A stretch of 64,000 nt of DNA. Origin: Psychrobacter vallis. Its GTDB lineage: Bacteria; Pseudomonadota; Gammaproteobacteria; Pseudomonadales; Moraxellaceae. Under the pieces are notes generated by a model. The model searched no databases, was not told the DNA's origin, and saw only the letters and a program-made list of their open reading frames with translations. The first letter of the stretch is position 1. Every line of letters starts with the position of its first letter. A program made the translations under genes and the position numbers. The stretch spans positions 124,001 to 188,000 of the forward strand of contig NZ_CAJHBU010000004.1 of NCBI RefSeq assembly GCF_904846715.1. The letters are read 5' to 3'. Shown here one piece after another: positions 17,770-25,753 of this stretch.

Positions 17770-19098
17770 ATGCAAAATGGACAAAAAATCGGGCTAACCA
17801 TGCTCACCGCCATCGTGTTCAGCTCGATGGTCGGTGCGGGCATTTTTAGCCTACCGCAAAACATGGCCGAAGTGGCAGGTGTGGACGCCATCATCACCGC
17901 ATGGATCATCACAGGCGTGGGTATTTTATTACTCGCGGGCTGCTTTTTGCATTTATCACGCCTCAAGCCTGAATTGGACGGTGGTATTTATACCTATGCC
18001 AAAACAGGGTTTGGCGATTTGGCGGGCTTCTTTTCGGCATGGGGTTATTGGCTGTGCGCCACCATCGGGGTGGTGGGCTATTTGGTGGTGGCTTTTGCCG
18101 CGCTGGGTAGCTTTGTCGATACGCCAAACAGTATTGTGTTTGGTGAAGGCAACACGATTGGGGCACTGATTGGCGAGTCGATCATCTTATGGTTGGTGCA
18201 TTATTTGGTACTGCGCGGCGTCAAACAAGCCGCCTTTATCAATCTGCTGGCCACTCTAGCCAAGAGTCTACCGCTCATTGCCTTTATTGTGTTTGCCTAT
18301 TATGCCTTTGATATGCAAACCTTTAACACCGACCGCGCGGGCACCACATTGGAAGCCCCCTTTATGGAGCAGGTCAAAGGGACGATGCTCATCACCTTAT
18401 GGGTATTTACCGGTATCGAAGGGGCGATTGTGTTGTCGCAGCGCGCCAAAAAACGGTCTGATATCGGACGCGCCACTTATATCGGCGTGATTTTGGCATT
18501 GGTGCTGTATGTCGCTATCACCCTGCTCTCGCTTGGGGTGATGAGCCGTGTTGATGTGGCTGCTCTCAGCAACCCATCTATGGCGGGCATCATGGCACAA
18601 ATGACAGGTAGCGTGGGCAAATGGGTCATCAGCATTGGACTTATCGTCTCGGTGTTGGCGTCTTATCTGAGCTGGATTCTCTACTCTGCAGAAGTGCCGT
18701 ATACTGCTGCCAAATACAATGCCTTTCCGCGCATTTTTACCAAGCAAAACGCACAAGGCACACCAACTGCCTCGCTGTTGCTGACCAGTGCTACTGTTCA
18801 GCTGTGCTTATTGATGATCTTTTTGACAGGTGAGGGTTATAACACCTTGGTGATTATCTCTACCTCGATGATTTTGATTCCTTACTTTTTGGTCGGAGCC
18901 TATTTGGTCAAGGTCTCATTTGCACAGTCAGAGCGCTGGAGCATCAAAGCCATCGGTTTGGGTGCGAGTGTCTATGGCGTTTGGCTGATTTATGCTGCTG
19001 GTGTAGACAACTTGCTGTTATCACTTTTTTTATATATACCCGGCCTGTTGATTTATTACTATAGCCGCTATCAAGCAAAGCGGACGCTTCAACAGTAG
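17770..19098 (+). CDS. APC-superfamily amino acid permease/antiporter
   Basis: A 442-residue membrane protein with about 12 hydrophobic segments. The first carries VFSSMVGAGIFSLPQNMAE, the G-x-G substrate-binding motif of APC transporters, and LDGGIYTYAKTGFGDLAGF follows. The overall pattern is that of the basic amino-acid/polyamine antiporter family (ArcD/AdiC-like). By homology alone it would be called an arginine/ornithine antiporter, but its tight coupling to mmuM makes S-methylmethionine, or a related cationic sulfonium amino acid, an attractive substrate. That is an inference from context. Confidence 0.8.
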   Translation: MQNGQKIGLTMLTAIVFSSMVGAGIFSLPQNMAEVAGVDAIITAWIITGVGILLLAGCFLHLSRLKPELDGGIYTYAKTGFGDLAGFFSAWGYWLCATIGVVGYLVVAFAALGSFVDTPNSIVFGEGNTIGALIGESIILWLVHYLVLRGVKQAAFINLLATLAKSLPLIAFIVFAYYAFDMQTFNTDRAGTTLEAPFMEQVKGTMLITLWVFTGIEGAIVLSQRAKKRSDIGRATYIGVILALVLYVAITLLSLGVMSRVDVAALSNPSMAGIMAQMTGSVGKWVISIGLIVSVLASYLSWILYSAEVPYTAAKYNAFPRIFTKQNAQGTPTASLLLTSATVQLCLLMIFLTGEGYNTLVIISTSMILIPYFLVGAYLVKVSFAQSERWSIKAIGLGASVYGVWLIYAAGVDNLLLSLFLYIPGLLIYYYSRYQAKRTLQQ

Positions 19099-19138
19099 CG
19101 CTAAAAGCTGTGTCTTAAAATAGAACGAACAAAGCAAA

Positions 19139-19182
19139 AAATGAATGGGGTATAAATCACATGACTTATACCCCATTCATTT
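19139..19182 (+). terminator. Strong hairpin after the mmuM-permease operon
   Basis: A perfect 17-bp inverted repeat (AAATGAATGGGGTATAA at 19139-19155, its complement at 19166-19182) with a 10-base loop, 41 bp past the permease stop. The T-run after it is short. Confidence 0.7.
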
Positions 19183-19290
19183 GAGCTATTCTACTTTAAT
19201 GACTTATGAGTAGTTAGCAGAGCCTCTACGCATTCTCTTTACTTCTTACCTATTTTTTATTTCTGCCGCTTACATTACACAAGCAAACAA

Positions 19291-19626
19291 TCACTGCCCT
19301 CCAATATCTACGACATAGCGCTGCTTATCATAATGAGCAGCATAAGCGGCGCCAGTGGTTGAATGCGTTCTTTGTACATAGTCGGTATAGTCAATAGTGA
19401 TAGAGTCTTCAAACTCTGTATATTGAATCTCATACTTATAAGCAGTATGGGCTGGCAGACTACCCAACATATCCACTCTTTTGGCACTGGTATATATGGC
19501 CTTAACATCAGATATTGGGTAATCGCTGTTGTTATTAATGACAATCTTGCCTTTTTCTTGCTGATTATCTGTGCATGCCACTAACAGTAATACCATAGTC
19601 GCAAAGCCTATGCGGTAATCAAACAT
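19291..19626 (-). CDS. Small lipoprotein of unknown function
   Basis: 111 residues. A short signal sequence with lipobox LLVAC (Cys about 18) is followed by a Glu/Gln/Lys linker and a small beta-rich domain (GKIVINNNSDYPISDVKAIY and later EIQYTEFEDSITIDY). It may be an outer-membrane-anchored domain facing the periplasm. No family was recognised. It is on the same strand as, and 121 bp beyond the end of, the metal-type ABC importer genes, but nothing shows that it belongs to that operon. Confidence 0.65.
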   Translation of the reverse strand: MFDYRIGFATMVLLLVACTDNQQEKGKIVINNNSDYPISDVKAIYTSAKRVDMLGSLPAHTAYKYEIQYTEFEDSITIDYTDYVQRTHSTTGAAYAAHYDKQRYVVDIGGQ

Positions 19627-19747
19627 AGTTTTTCATAATTATAGTTTTTCCTAATGACAGCATGGAGTTGATAAGAGACTAAACCCCCGCGTTTTTTGGG
19701 CTTGTTTTATATTAATGAGTGTCGCTTATCAACCATCTTAACAGCAG

Positions 19748-21211
19748 TTATGTGGCTAATGCCTCCAAATCAATCACTTGATGACAGTAATGGCGCATTA
19801 TATGATGATCGTGACTGACCATTACCAACGTGCAATTTTGCGCTTTACATTGCGTCACGAGCAGATCCAGCGTTTCTTTTTGGGTAATCGGATCGAGTCT
19901 AGAGGTCACCTCATCGGCAAACAGCAAAACTGGATTAAAGAGTAGTGCACGCAAAATTGCCACCCGCTGCAATTCACCACCCGACACATTCAATGCATTG
20001 CGAGTGAGAATTTGCTTATCTAGCTTTAGCTTTTCTAACAACTCAGGCACGCGGCTGGCATCGAGTCGGTGCTTTTTAATCACGTCATTTAGCAAAGTCT
20101 GTAGGGGCACATGCGAGGCAAAAGCGGCTGGTGGGTCTTGATACAATTTAAGCACTTGATGGCTCTTTGGTTTTTGTTGCCAAGTGATGACGCCGCTGGC
20201 AGGTTTTAATAAGCCGCATAACGCATCGCCCAATGAGCTTTTACCGATACCACTACCTCCAATCACGCCAAGCACTTCGGCCTTTTGTAGGCTAAAATTT
20301 AAGCTCTCAAACAAGACCCGTTTACCACGCGCCAAACTTAAGTCTTGGACAGTGAGTAATGGGCTGTCTTGAATGAGGCTTCTGTCTTGACTTTGCCAAT
20401 TATACGGCGCAGCGGCAATCAATTGTTTGGCGTAGTCTGAAGTGGGTTGATTGAGTACTTGTACGCCACTGCCTTGTTCTAACAACTGGCCTTTTTTCAT
20501 GACCATGATACGGTCATTAGCACGACCACTTAACGATCTTGCCACCTCGATATCATGAGTAATGGTCAAAAGCGTGCCGCCATTTTCGCTGACATTTTTT
20601 AGTAATGTAATGACTGCTTGTTTGTTGGCATCATCCAAGCCTTTGGTGGGTTCATCAGCGATGACAATATACGCACCGCCAGAGGTGGCAATCGCAAAAG
20701 AAGCGCGCTGTGCCATGCCGCCCGACAGCTCATGTGGGTAATAATCTGCCGATTTTGCCAGTCCTAAGCTATCGATTTTATCTTTTGCCAACTGCTTACT
20801 GGTTTTGTTGTCTTTTTTGGCCACAAAAAATAAGCTTTCCCATACTTGGTCGAGCATGGTCATGGTGGGATTGAGTGAACGGCTTGGCTCTTGCGGCAGC
20901 ATTGCCATACGTCTGCCCCAATACTGGCGCAGTTGTGATTTGTTTAGTGCTTGATGTTCAATCAGGATATCCCCTTGAGCGACCAATTCATCGGGCAATG
21001 CGCCCATAATAGCCTGTGCCAACAAGCTTTTACCCGAGCCTGTTTCGCCCAAAATGGTGACATTTTGCCCTTGATGCAGCGTCAAACTGATAGGCTCAAC
21101 CAAACTTTGTCCCAACTTGGTAAACACCGCCACGTTATTGGTTTGTACCAAGATGCTGTCTATCGATGATTCTTGTACCGATGAGTGTTGTATCGATGCG
21201 TCTGCTATCAT
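19748..21211 (-). CDS. Opp/Nik/Cnt-type ABC importer, fused double ATPase
   Basis: 487 residues holding two complete ABC ATPase domains in one chain. Domain 1 has Walker A GETGSGKSLLAQ (about residue 57) and signature LSGGMAQRASFA; domain 2 has Walker A GGSGIGKSSLGDAL (about 317) and signature VSGGELQRVAIL. In dipeptide, nickel and staphylopine importers these are separate D and F subunits, so this is a fusion. It is the last gene of a four-gene minus-strand operon and overlaps the preceding permease stop by 4 bp, giving translational coupling. It energises uptake across the inner membrane. Confidence 0.9.
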   Translation of the reverse strand: MIADASIQHSSVQESSIDSILVQTNNVAVFTKLGQSLVEPISLTLHQGQNVTILGETGSGKSLLAQAIMGALPDELVAQGDILIEHQALNKSQLRQYWGRRMAMLPQEPSRSLNPTMTMLDQVWESLFFVAKKDNKTSKQLAKDKIDSLGLAKSADYYPHELSGGMAQRASFAIATSGGAYIVIADEPTKGLDDANKQAVITLLKNVSENGGTLLTITHDIEVARSLSGRANDRIMVMKKGQLLEQGSGVQVLNQPTSDYAKQLIAAAPYNWQSQDRSLIQDSPLLTVQDLSLARGKRVLFESLNFSLQKAEVLGVIGGSGIGKSSLGDALCGLLKPASGVITWQQKPKSHQVLKLYQDPPAAFASHVPLQTLLNDVIKKHRLDASRVPELLEKLKLDKQILTRNALNVSGGELQRVAILRALLFNPVLLFADEVTSRLDPITQKETLDLLVTQCKAQNCTLVMVSHDHHIMRHYCHQVIDLEALAT

Positions 21212-22011
21212 TTTATTTTTCCTGAAATCAATTGTAAGCTTAAGACCAAAACGAAGACCGCGATAATAGGCTGTAGGAAAATGAAAGGCGCTTGATAATA
21301 ATAAGGAAACAATTCGGTCATCATCAATCCAAGCTCAGCCGTGGGCGGGCGCAAACCCACATTGATAAAGCCCAGTGTGGCAAGAGCCAGTACCGCATTA
21401 CCAGCGGCAAAGGCACTAAGCGTCGCGATAACTGGCAAAATCTTCGGCAAAAAATGACGTTTGAAACAATAAAAAAAGTCCATACCCATCAAGCGTGACG
21501 ATTCGATTTCGCGGCTGCTGGCAATCGTTTGCGTCATGGCGCGTACCATACGAAAAAACTCGACCCACAACACCAATGAAATCCCCAAATATAATGACCA
21601 AAAACTGTTAGGCGCAATAGCCGCAAACAATAATACAAATAGCAGTCCTGGTAGCGCCATGACGATGTCACACAAAAACCGACAGACAAAGTCTATCCAG
21701 CCACCAAAATAACCGCTCAACACTCCCATCAGTAATCCAAAAAATAACGCAAAACCCACCGACAACACAATCAGCGAAAACGACAAGCGAATGGCAGATG
21801 CCACCCTTGCCAGCATATCTCGGCCAAAATGATCGGTGCCAAACCAATGGCTTATACTCGATGGTTGTAACATGCTACTGAGATTTTGAGCATTGGCATC
21901 CATTGGATAATAAATCGGCTGTAAAAAGGCAAACACTAATAGTAAGAGTAGTAAAATAGCCCCAAAAAGTTGTACGGGTTGCAGTTTGTTAAATAGTTTA
22001 AACACATTCAT
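21208..22011 (-). CDS. ABC importer permease, DppC/NikC/CntC type
   Basis: 267 residues with about six transmembrane segments and a binding-protein-dependent permease motif (EIESSRLMGMDFFYCFKRHFL region, the EAA loop that docks on the ATPase). The N-terminal segment followed by HWFGTDHFGRDMLARV is the characteristic signature of the second permease of Opp/Dpp/Nik systems. It lies 47 bp after the first permease gene and overlaps the ATPase gene. Confidence 0.88.
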   Translation of the reverse strand: MNVFKLFNKLQPVQLFGAILLLLLLVFAFLQPIYYPMDANAQNLSSMLQPSSISHWFGTDHFGRDMLARVASAIRLSFSLIVLSVGFALFFGLLMGVLSGYFGGWIDFVCRFLCDIVMALPGLLFVLLFAAIAPNSFWSLYLGISLVLWVEFFRMVRAMTQTIASSREIESSRLMGMDFFYCFKRHFLPKILPVIATLSAFAAGNAVLALATLGFINVGLRPPTAELGLMMTELFPYYYQAPFIFLQPIIAVFVLVLSLQLISGKIK

Positions 22012-22058
22012 AAAATCAGCTTTCCTAGTGTTAATGGTGAATTTAGTGGTAATAAAAG

Positions 22059-22997
22059 TTAGCGCGCTAAATCAACGCGCGGATCAATCAGACCACTTAA
22101 TAAATCCACCACCATATTTAGTACCACAAACATAGCGCCCATGATTAACGCCGTGCCTTGTATCATCGGCACATCACGGGCAACAATCGCATGTACCAAT
22201 GCATGACCGCTACCAGGCCACGCAAACAGACTCTCCACAATCACCACCCCTTCCACCAAATACACCAGTTGTACTGAATGGTAGGCCAAAATTGGAATGG
22301 CCACATTGCGTAGACCATGCCGACAAAACGCCGTCCATTTACTCAAGCCCTTAAGCTCGGCAAAATGATAATACTCAGACGTTTGTACTTGCACCATCGC
22401 ATGACGGCTGACTCGGATTGAGACCGCTGCCAACCCAATCGCCAACGTCAATGCTGGCAAGATATAATGTTGCGGCGTGCCATAACCGGCGGCTGGCAAC
22501 CATTTGACTTGTACGGCAAGTAGCGTAATCAGAGCAATACCAATAATAAACACTGGGACGGAACGTAGCACGGTACTCACCACCAAGGTTAAACGGTCAA
22601 ATATCCCGCTCGGTCTTTGCGCTGCCAGTAAGCCTAGAGGTGGTCCAATGACCAGCGATATGACCAATGCGACCAATGCCAGTGCCAAAGTATGTCCGAA
22701 CTGATGCGCAATCTCAGACCATACGGACTCCCCACTTACCAATGAACGCCCCAAATTAAACTGTGCCAAATCGACCAACCAATCAAAGTAGCTCTGCCAC
22801 CACGGCTGATCCAAACCAAGCTCAGCTCGTACCATCGCGGCAGCGGCGGCATTCGTCTGATCATAACCGTAGCGACTGGCAGCGATGCGGTAAGCCATGT
22901 CGCCCGGTAAACTACGGGTCAAAATAAAGGTCAAGGTGCCGACCGACCATACGACAAAGACCAGTTGTAATAAACGCTGGAAAATATATTTAAACAT
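22059..22997 (-). CDS. ABC importer permease, DppB/NikB/CntB type
   Basis: 312 residues from the ATG at 22997; a TTG three codons earlier is also in frame. The opening MFKYIFQRLLQLVFVVWSVG, TFILTRSLPGDMAYR, and the EAA-type loop FAELKGLSKWTAFCRHGLRN are typical of the first permease of peptide/nickel-family importers. About six transmembrane helices. It pairs with the following DppC-type permease to form the channel. Confidence 0.88.
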   Translation of the reverse strand: MFKYIFQRLLQLVFVVWSVGTLTFILTRSLPGDMAYRIAASRYGYDQTNAAAAAMVRAELGLDQPWWQSYFDWLVDLAQFNLGRSLVSGESVWSEIAHQFGHTLALALVALVISLVIGPPLGLLAAQRPSGIFDRLTLVVSTVLRSVPVFIIGIALITLLAVQVKWLPAAGYGTPQHYILPALTLAIGLAAVSIRVSRHAMVQVQTSEYYHFAELKGLSKWTAFCRHGLRNVAIPILAYHSVQLVYLVEGVVIVESLFAWPGSGHALVHAIVARDVPMIQGTALIMGAMFVVLNMVVDLLSGLIDPRVDLAR

Positions 22998-23050
22998 AGT
23001 TATCAATCACAATTTTTTACGTGTATACAGCAAATGACGGCAACAGTGGC

Positions 23051-24619
23051 TTACCAAGACAATTTATTCAAATAAAAATTTCGTTCTAAACCATCAATTT
23101 CCAAGCCCTTTAATGACTTATGCGCGGCGGCGTTCTGTTGGTAATAAACCACGGGCACGATAGGTCGCTCGTCATAGATAATTTTTGAGACCTTTTGTTT
23201 GGTCGCAATGTTATTGTCACTGTCATTGTCTTTAGTCGTCTCTAGTTTTGATAAACTGTCGCTCAGCTCAGAATCTTGCCAATTCATCACGCCCCAATCG
23301 CTGCCTTTTGGATCGAAATCTTCGATGAGTGAACCCACAGGATCGGGCGTCATACCATAGTTACGCGCATACAATGCCATCTCTAACGTGCCATCTTGAT
23401 GACCGGCAGGAATCTCTGAAAAATTACCCACGGACACGTCGACATCCACCCCAATTTTTTTCCATTGTGCTTGCAGCGCCGTGGCAATGATTGGTAGTTC
23501 TGGACGGTCTGAAAAAGTGCGTAAGGTAAATTTGAATGGCTTGCCTTCTTTTTGTAGCATGCCATTAGCATCCGCTGTAAAACCCAAATCCAGTAAACGT
23601 TGTTTGATTGCTTGTGGGTCTGGTGTTTGAGTTGGCGTATTGATTTGCCAGTCTTTAAAAATCGGTGGCAATATCTGATTGGCTGCGGCATTGTCTGCGC
23701 GCATCACAGACTGAGCAATGCCTTGTCTGTCAATGGCATCACTGAGCGCTTGACGGACGTTGACATCACTAAACAAAGGGTTTTTGGCATTGACTTTGTA
23801 TTGAATGGTACGGGACAGCGATTTTGATTTGACCTGCAAATTAGGGTCTTGTTGCAAGCGCGCAAGGCTCGCTGAATCTAGCGTGAATACCAAATAGTTG
23901 GGTTTACTTTGCGCCAATAACGTGCGGGTTTCACTACGACTGTTGGCCAGATACGTGACGTCCTGAATTTTAGCTTTTTCGCCCCAGTAGTCTGCAAAGG
24001 CTTTTTGCTCAATCTTTTGAGGCGGCTCAATTTTGGTGACGTAATAAGGACCAGTTGCGATCAGCTCTTTGACTTCATTGTTATCGTCAAACGAGGATTT
24101 TGCCAAAATAATACTGGTTGCATGTGCCAAATAAGCCGGAAAAGACATCAATGGCTTTTCTAACGTAATTTCAACCGTTTTGCTGTCAATGGCTGTAATC
24201 TTTGAGATAAGGGCAGATTCTAATGCTGTGGGTTTGGTTAATGCTACGTCCAAACTTTTTACCACGTCATCAGCGGTCAGTGGCGACCCATCATGGAACT
24301 TGACGCCATCGCGCAATACAAACGTCCACACATCGCCTTGGTCATTGGCAGACCAGCTTTGCGCAAGCATCGGCTGCAAATCGGCATTTTGCGCAGCATC
24401 CACCAGCGTTTCGGCAAGCTGTAAACGCTGAAAAATAAACCCTGACTTACTTGGATCAGTAGACGTTATTTCCCAAGGTGTAACCACGATTAAGTTTTGT
24501 TGTTCATCGCCCTGAGGCATAGAAGCTGTCTGACCCTCTGACGGCTTAGCGCCAGCAATGAAATACCATGCTAGTCCTGCTAGGGCTAATAACACAGAAA
24601 TTAAGGCAATTTTTCTCAT
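23051..24619 (-). CDS. SBP_bac_5 family substrate-binding protein of a metal/peptide-type ABC importer
   Basis: The chosen ATG (24619) gives 522 residues opening MRKIALISVLLALAGLAWYF, a membrane-targeting signal; the frame runs ten codons further upstream, through an operator-like palindrome, so that extension is unlikely. The rest is a family 5 solute-binding protein (LVVTPWEITSTDPSKSGFIF, DDVVKSLDVAL, RQALSDAIDRQGIAQSVM). Such proteins capture peptides, nickel, opines or metal-metallophore complexes. The promoter carries two Zur-like and one Fur-like box, which points to zinc or a zincophore complex. Staphylococcal CntA belongs to the same family and is also under Zur and Fur. Confidence 0.85.
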   Translation of the reverse strand: MRKIALISVLLALAGLAWYFIAGAKPSEGQTASMPQGDEQQNLIVVTPWEITSTDPSKSGFIFQRLQLAETLVDAAQNADLQPMLAQSWSANDQGDVWTFVLRDGVKFHDGSPLTADDVVKSLDVALTKPTALESALISKITAIDSKTVEITLEKPLMSFPAYLAHATSIILAKSSFDDNNEVKELIATGPYYVTKIEPPQKIEQKAFADYWGEKAKIQDVTYLANSRSETRTLLAQSKPNYLVFTLDSASLARLQQDPNLQVKSKSLSRTIQYKVNAKNPLFSDVNVRQALSDAIDRQGIAQSVMRADNAAANQILPPIFKDWQINTPTQTPDPQAIKQRLLDLGFTADANGMLQKEGKPFKFTLRTFSDRPELPIIATALQAQWKKIGVDVDVSVGNFSEIPAGHQDGTLEMALYARNYGMTPDPVGSLIEDFDPKGSDWGVMNWQDSELSDSLSKLETTKDNDSDNNIATKQKVSKIIYDERPIVPVVYYQQNAAAHKSLKGLEIDGLERNFYLNKLSW

Positions 24620-24628
24620 ATATTGTTC

Positions 24629-24670
24629 CGTTATAACATAACATTTCAAAAAAAGCGTTATGTTATAACG
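24629..24670 (-). promoter_or_regulatory. Two inverted Zur-like boxes at the importer promoter
   Basis: CGTTATAACATAAC (24629-24642) and GTTATGTTATAACG (24657-24670) form a perfect 14-bp inverted repeat around a 14-base spacer. Read on the minus strand the proximal copy is GAAATGTTATGTTATAAC, which fits the gammaproteobacterial Zur consensus GAAATGTTATANTATAAC at all but one defined position. Each half is itself near-palindromic. It sits about 10-50 bp before the substrate-binding protein start, an ideal repression site. The RNA could also fold as a 14-bp hairpin. Confidence 0.65.
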
Positions 24671-24697
24671 AACGCCATTAAAGGTAAACCATTAATA

Positions 24698-24712
24698 TGA
24701 AAATAATTCTCA
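24698..24712 (-). promoter_or_regulatory. Fur-like box upstream of the importer
   Basis: TGAAAATAATTCTCA matches 12 of 14 defined positions of the 7-1-7 Fur pattern TGATAATNATTATCA. It lies about 80 bp before the substrate-binding protein start, upstream of the Zur-like boxes. Confidence 0.5.
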
Positions 24713-24744
24713 TTTGGCGCTAAATCCGTATCAAGCAACTATAA

Positions 24745-24903
24745 AATGAGAGGCCGCACAAACCGAACTTCGAATATCCCGATGATTACCAATATGAAAG
24801 AGCGCATCTTCTAAACTGTAGTAAAACAGGCATCTATCACGCCTTAAAACGTCTTGGTGTCAGTCAAAAAAACCTTATAGCATCCAAAAGCATGTTTAAC
24901 TAA
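24745..24903 (+). pseudogene. IS630-family transposase remnant
   Basis: One open frame of about 52 codons reads ..NFEYPDDYQYERAHLLNCSK then TGIYHALKRLGVSQKN.., which is the second helix-turn-helix region of IS630/Tc1-type transposases (YPDxYQYERA.. GIYxALKRLGV). There is no start codon of its own, both ends of the protein are missing, and it stops at 24901-24903. It is a fragment that lies directly upstream of the importer promoter. Confidence 0.7.
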
Positions 24904-25134
24904 AATAATGATATATCAAAATAAGCTTGAGCACTTTATAACACTCATGTTCATACCTTCTTATTAAAATTCATAATCGGACTCCTTCTTTCTGCTAAAA
25001 AAATCAAGAAGCAACCGACTGTTAATACTGAATATTTTTACAGCCTTGTACAGAAAAAACACGAAAGAACAAGACTGCCTTTATCAAAAAAATATGGCTA
25101 TACTATGTTCAAATCATTTGATATGGATGAGTAG

Positions 25135-25581
25135 ATGTCTAATATTTTAAAAAAGATATTGGTTATTTTTAGTATAGTAGCAGTTATCGGTGGTACGCTT
25201 ACTTTTGTAATGACCTGGAATAGCGTCGGCTTTAGCGATGACTTTTTAGCTGCTTGGCTGAGCTCTTTTGCGCTTTGTATCGTCTGTATTGCACCTATCG
25301 GCGGTGTTATAGCAATGCTTATAAATAAAATTCTGAGAGTATTATTACCAACTATTTCTGCTGTAAAAATGAATATCATTTTTGGTTTGTGTATGGCAGT
25401 GATTATGGAGTCAATCATGGCTATTGTTACGACAATAAACCTTAATGATTTCGCTGATTGGAATCATTTTCTTTATATGTGGATCGCTAGTTTATTAACA
25501 GCCTTACCGATTGGAATTGTTTTTTCAATCATACTATCCTTAATCATTAAACCCAAATTGGAAATTTTTTGGGCCAAATAG
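25135..25581 (+). CDS. DUF2798-like integral membrane protein
   Basis: 148 residues with four hydrophobic segments (about 5-25, 35-65, 75-100, 110-140). The internally repeated pattern of WxxSFALCIVCIAPIGG and WIASLLTALPIGIVF, each after a Trp-Asn or Trp-rich turn, suggests two tandem DUF2798-type hairpins. The function of that family is unknown. It stands alone, convergent with the FepA-like receptor gene, and shares a bidirectional terminator with it. The preceding 230 bp after the IS630 remnant hold nothing I recognise. Confidence 0.65.
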   Translation: MSNILKKILVIFSIVAVIGGTLTFVMTWNSVGFSDDFLAAWLSSFALCIVCIAPIGGVIAMLINKILRVLLPTISAVKMNIIFGLCMAVIMESIMAIVTTINLNDFADWNHFLYMWIASLLTALPIGIVFSIILSLIIKPKLEIFWAK

Positions 25582-25690
25582 TTTCTTCAATTATAATTTC
25601 ATATTTTTTTATTAAAGATCGGTGTAATACTTTTAAAGTTTAGCTATTAAAGCGGAAATAGATAGTTAATAAAGCATAAGTTAGTTAAAG

Positions 25691-25724
25691 AAAAAAGGTC
25701 TAGACGCTTGCCCAGACCTTTTTT
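25691..25724. terminator. Bidirectional terminator
   Basis: AAAAAAGGTCT (25691-25701) and AGACCTTTTTT (25714-25724) make a perfect 11-bp stem with U-runs on either strand. It serves the DUF2798 gene and the convergent TonB receptor gene. Confidence 0.85.
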
Positions 25725-25753
25725 ATATTTATAGAAAACGATACGTTTAGAAA

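Noticed and set aside
19748..24619. Plain oligopeptide or nickel importer
   Set aside because: Kept as an alternative only: fold families fit, but neither explains the two Zur-like boxes and the Fur-like box at the promoter.
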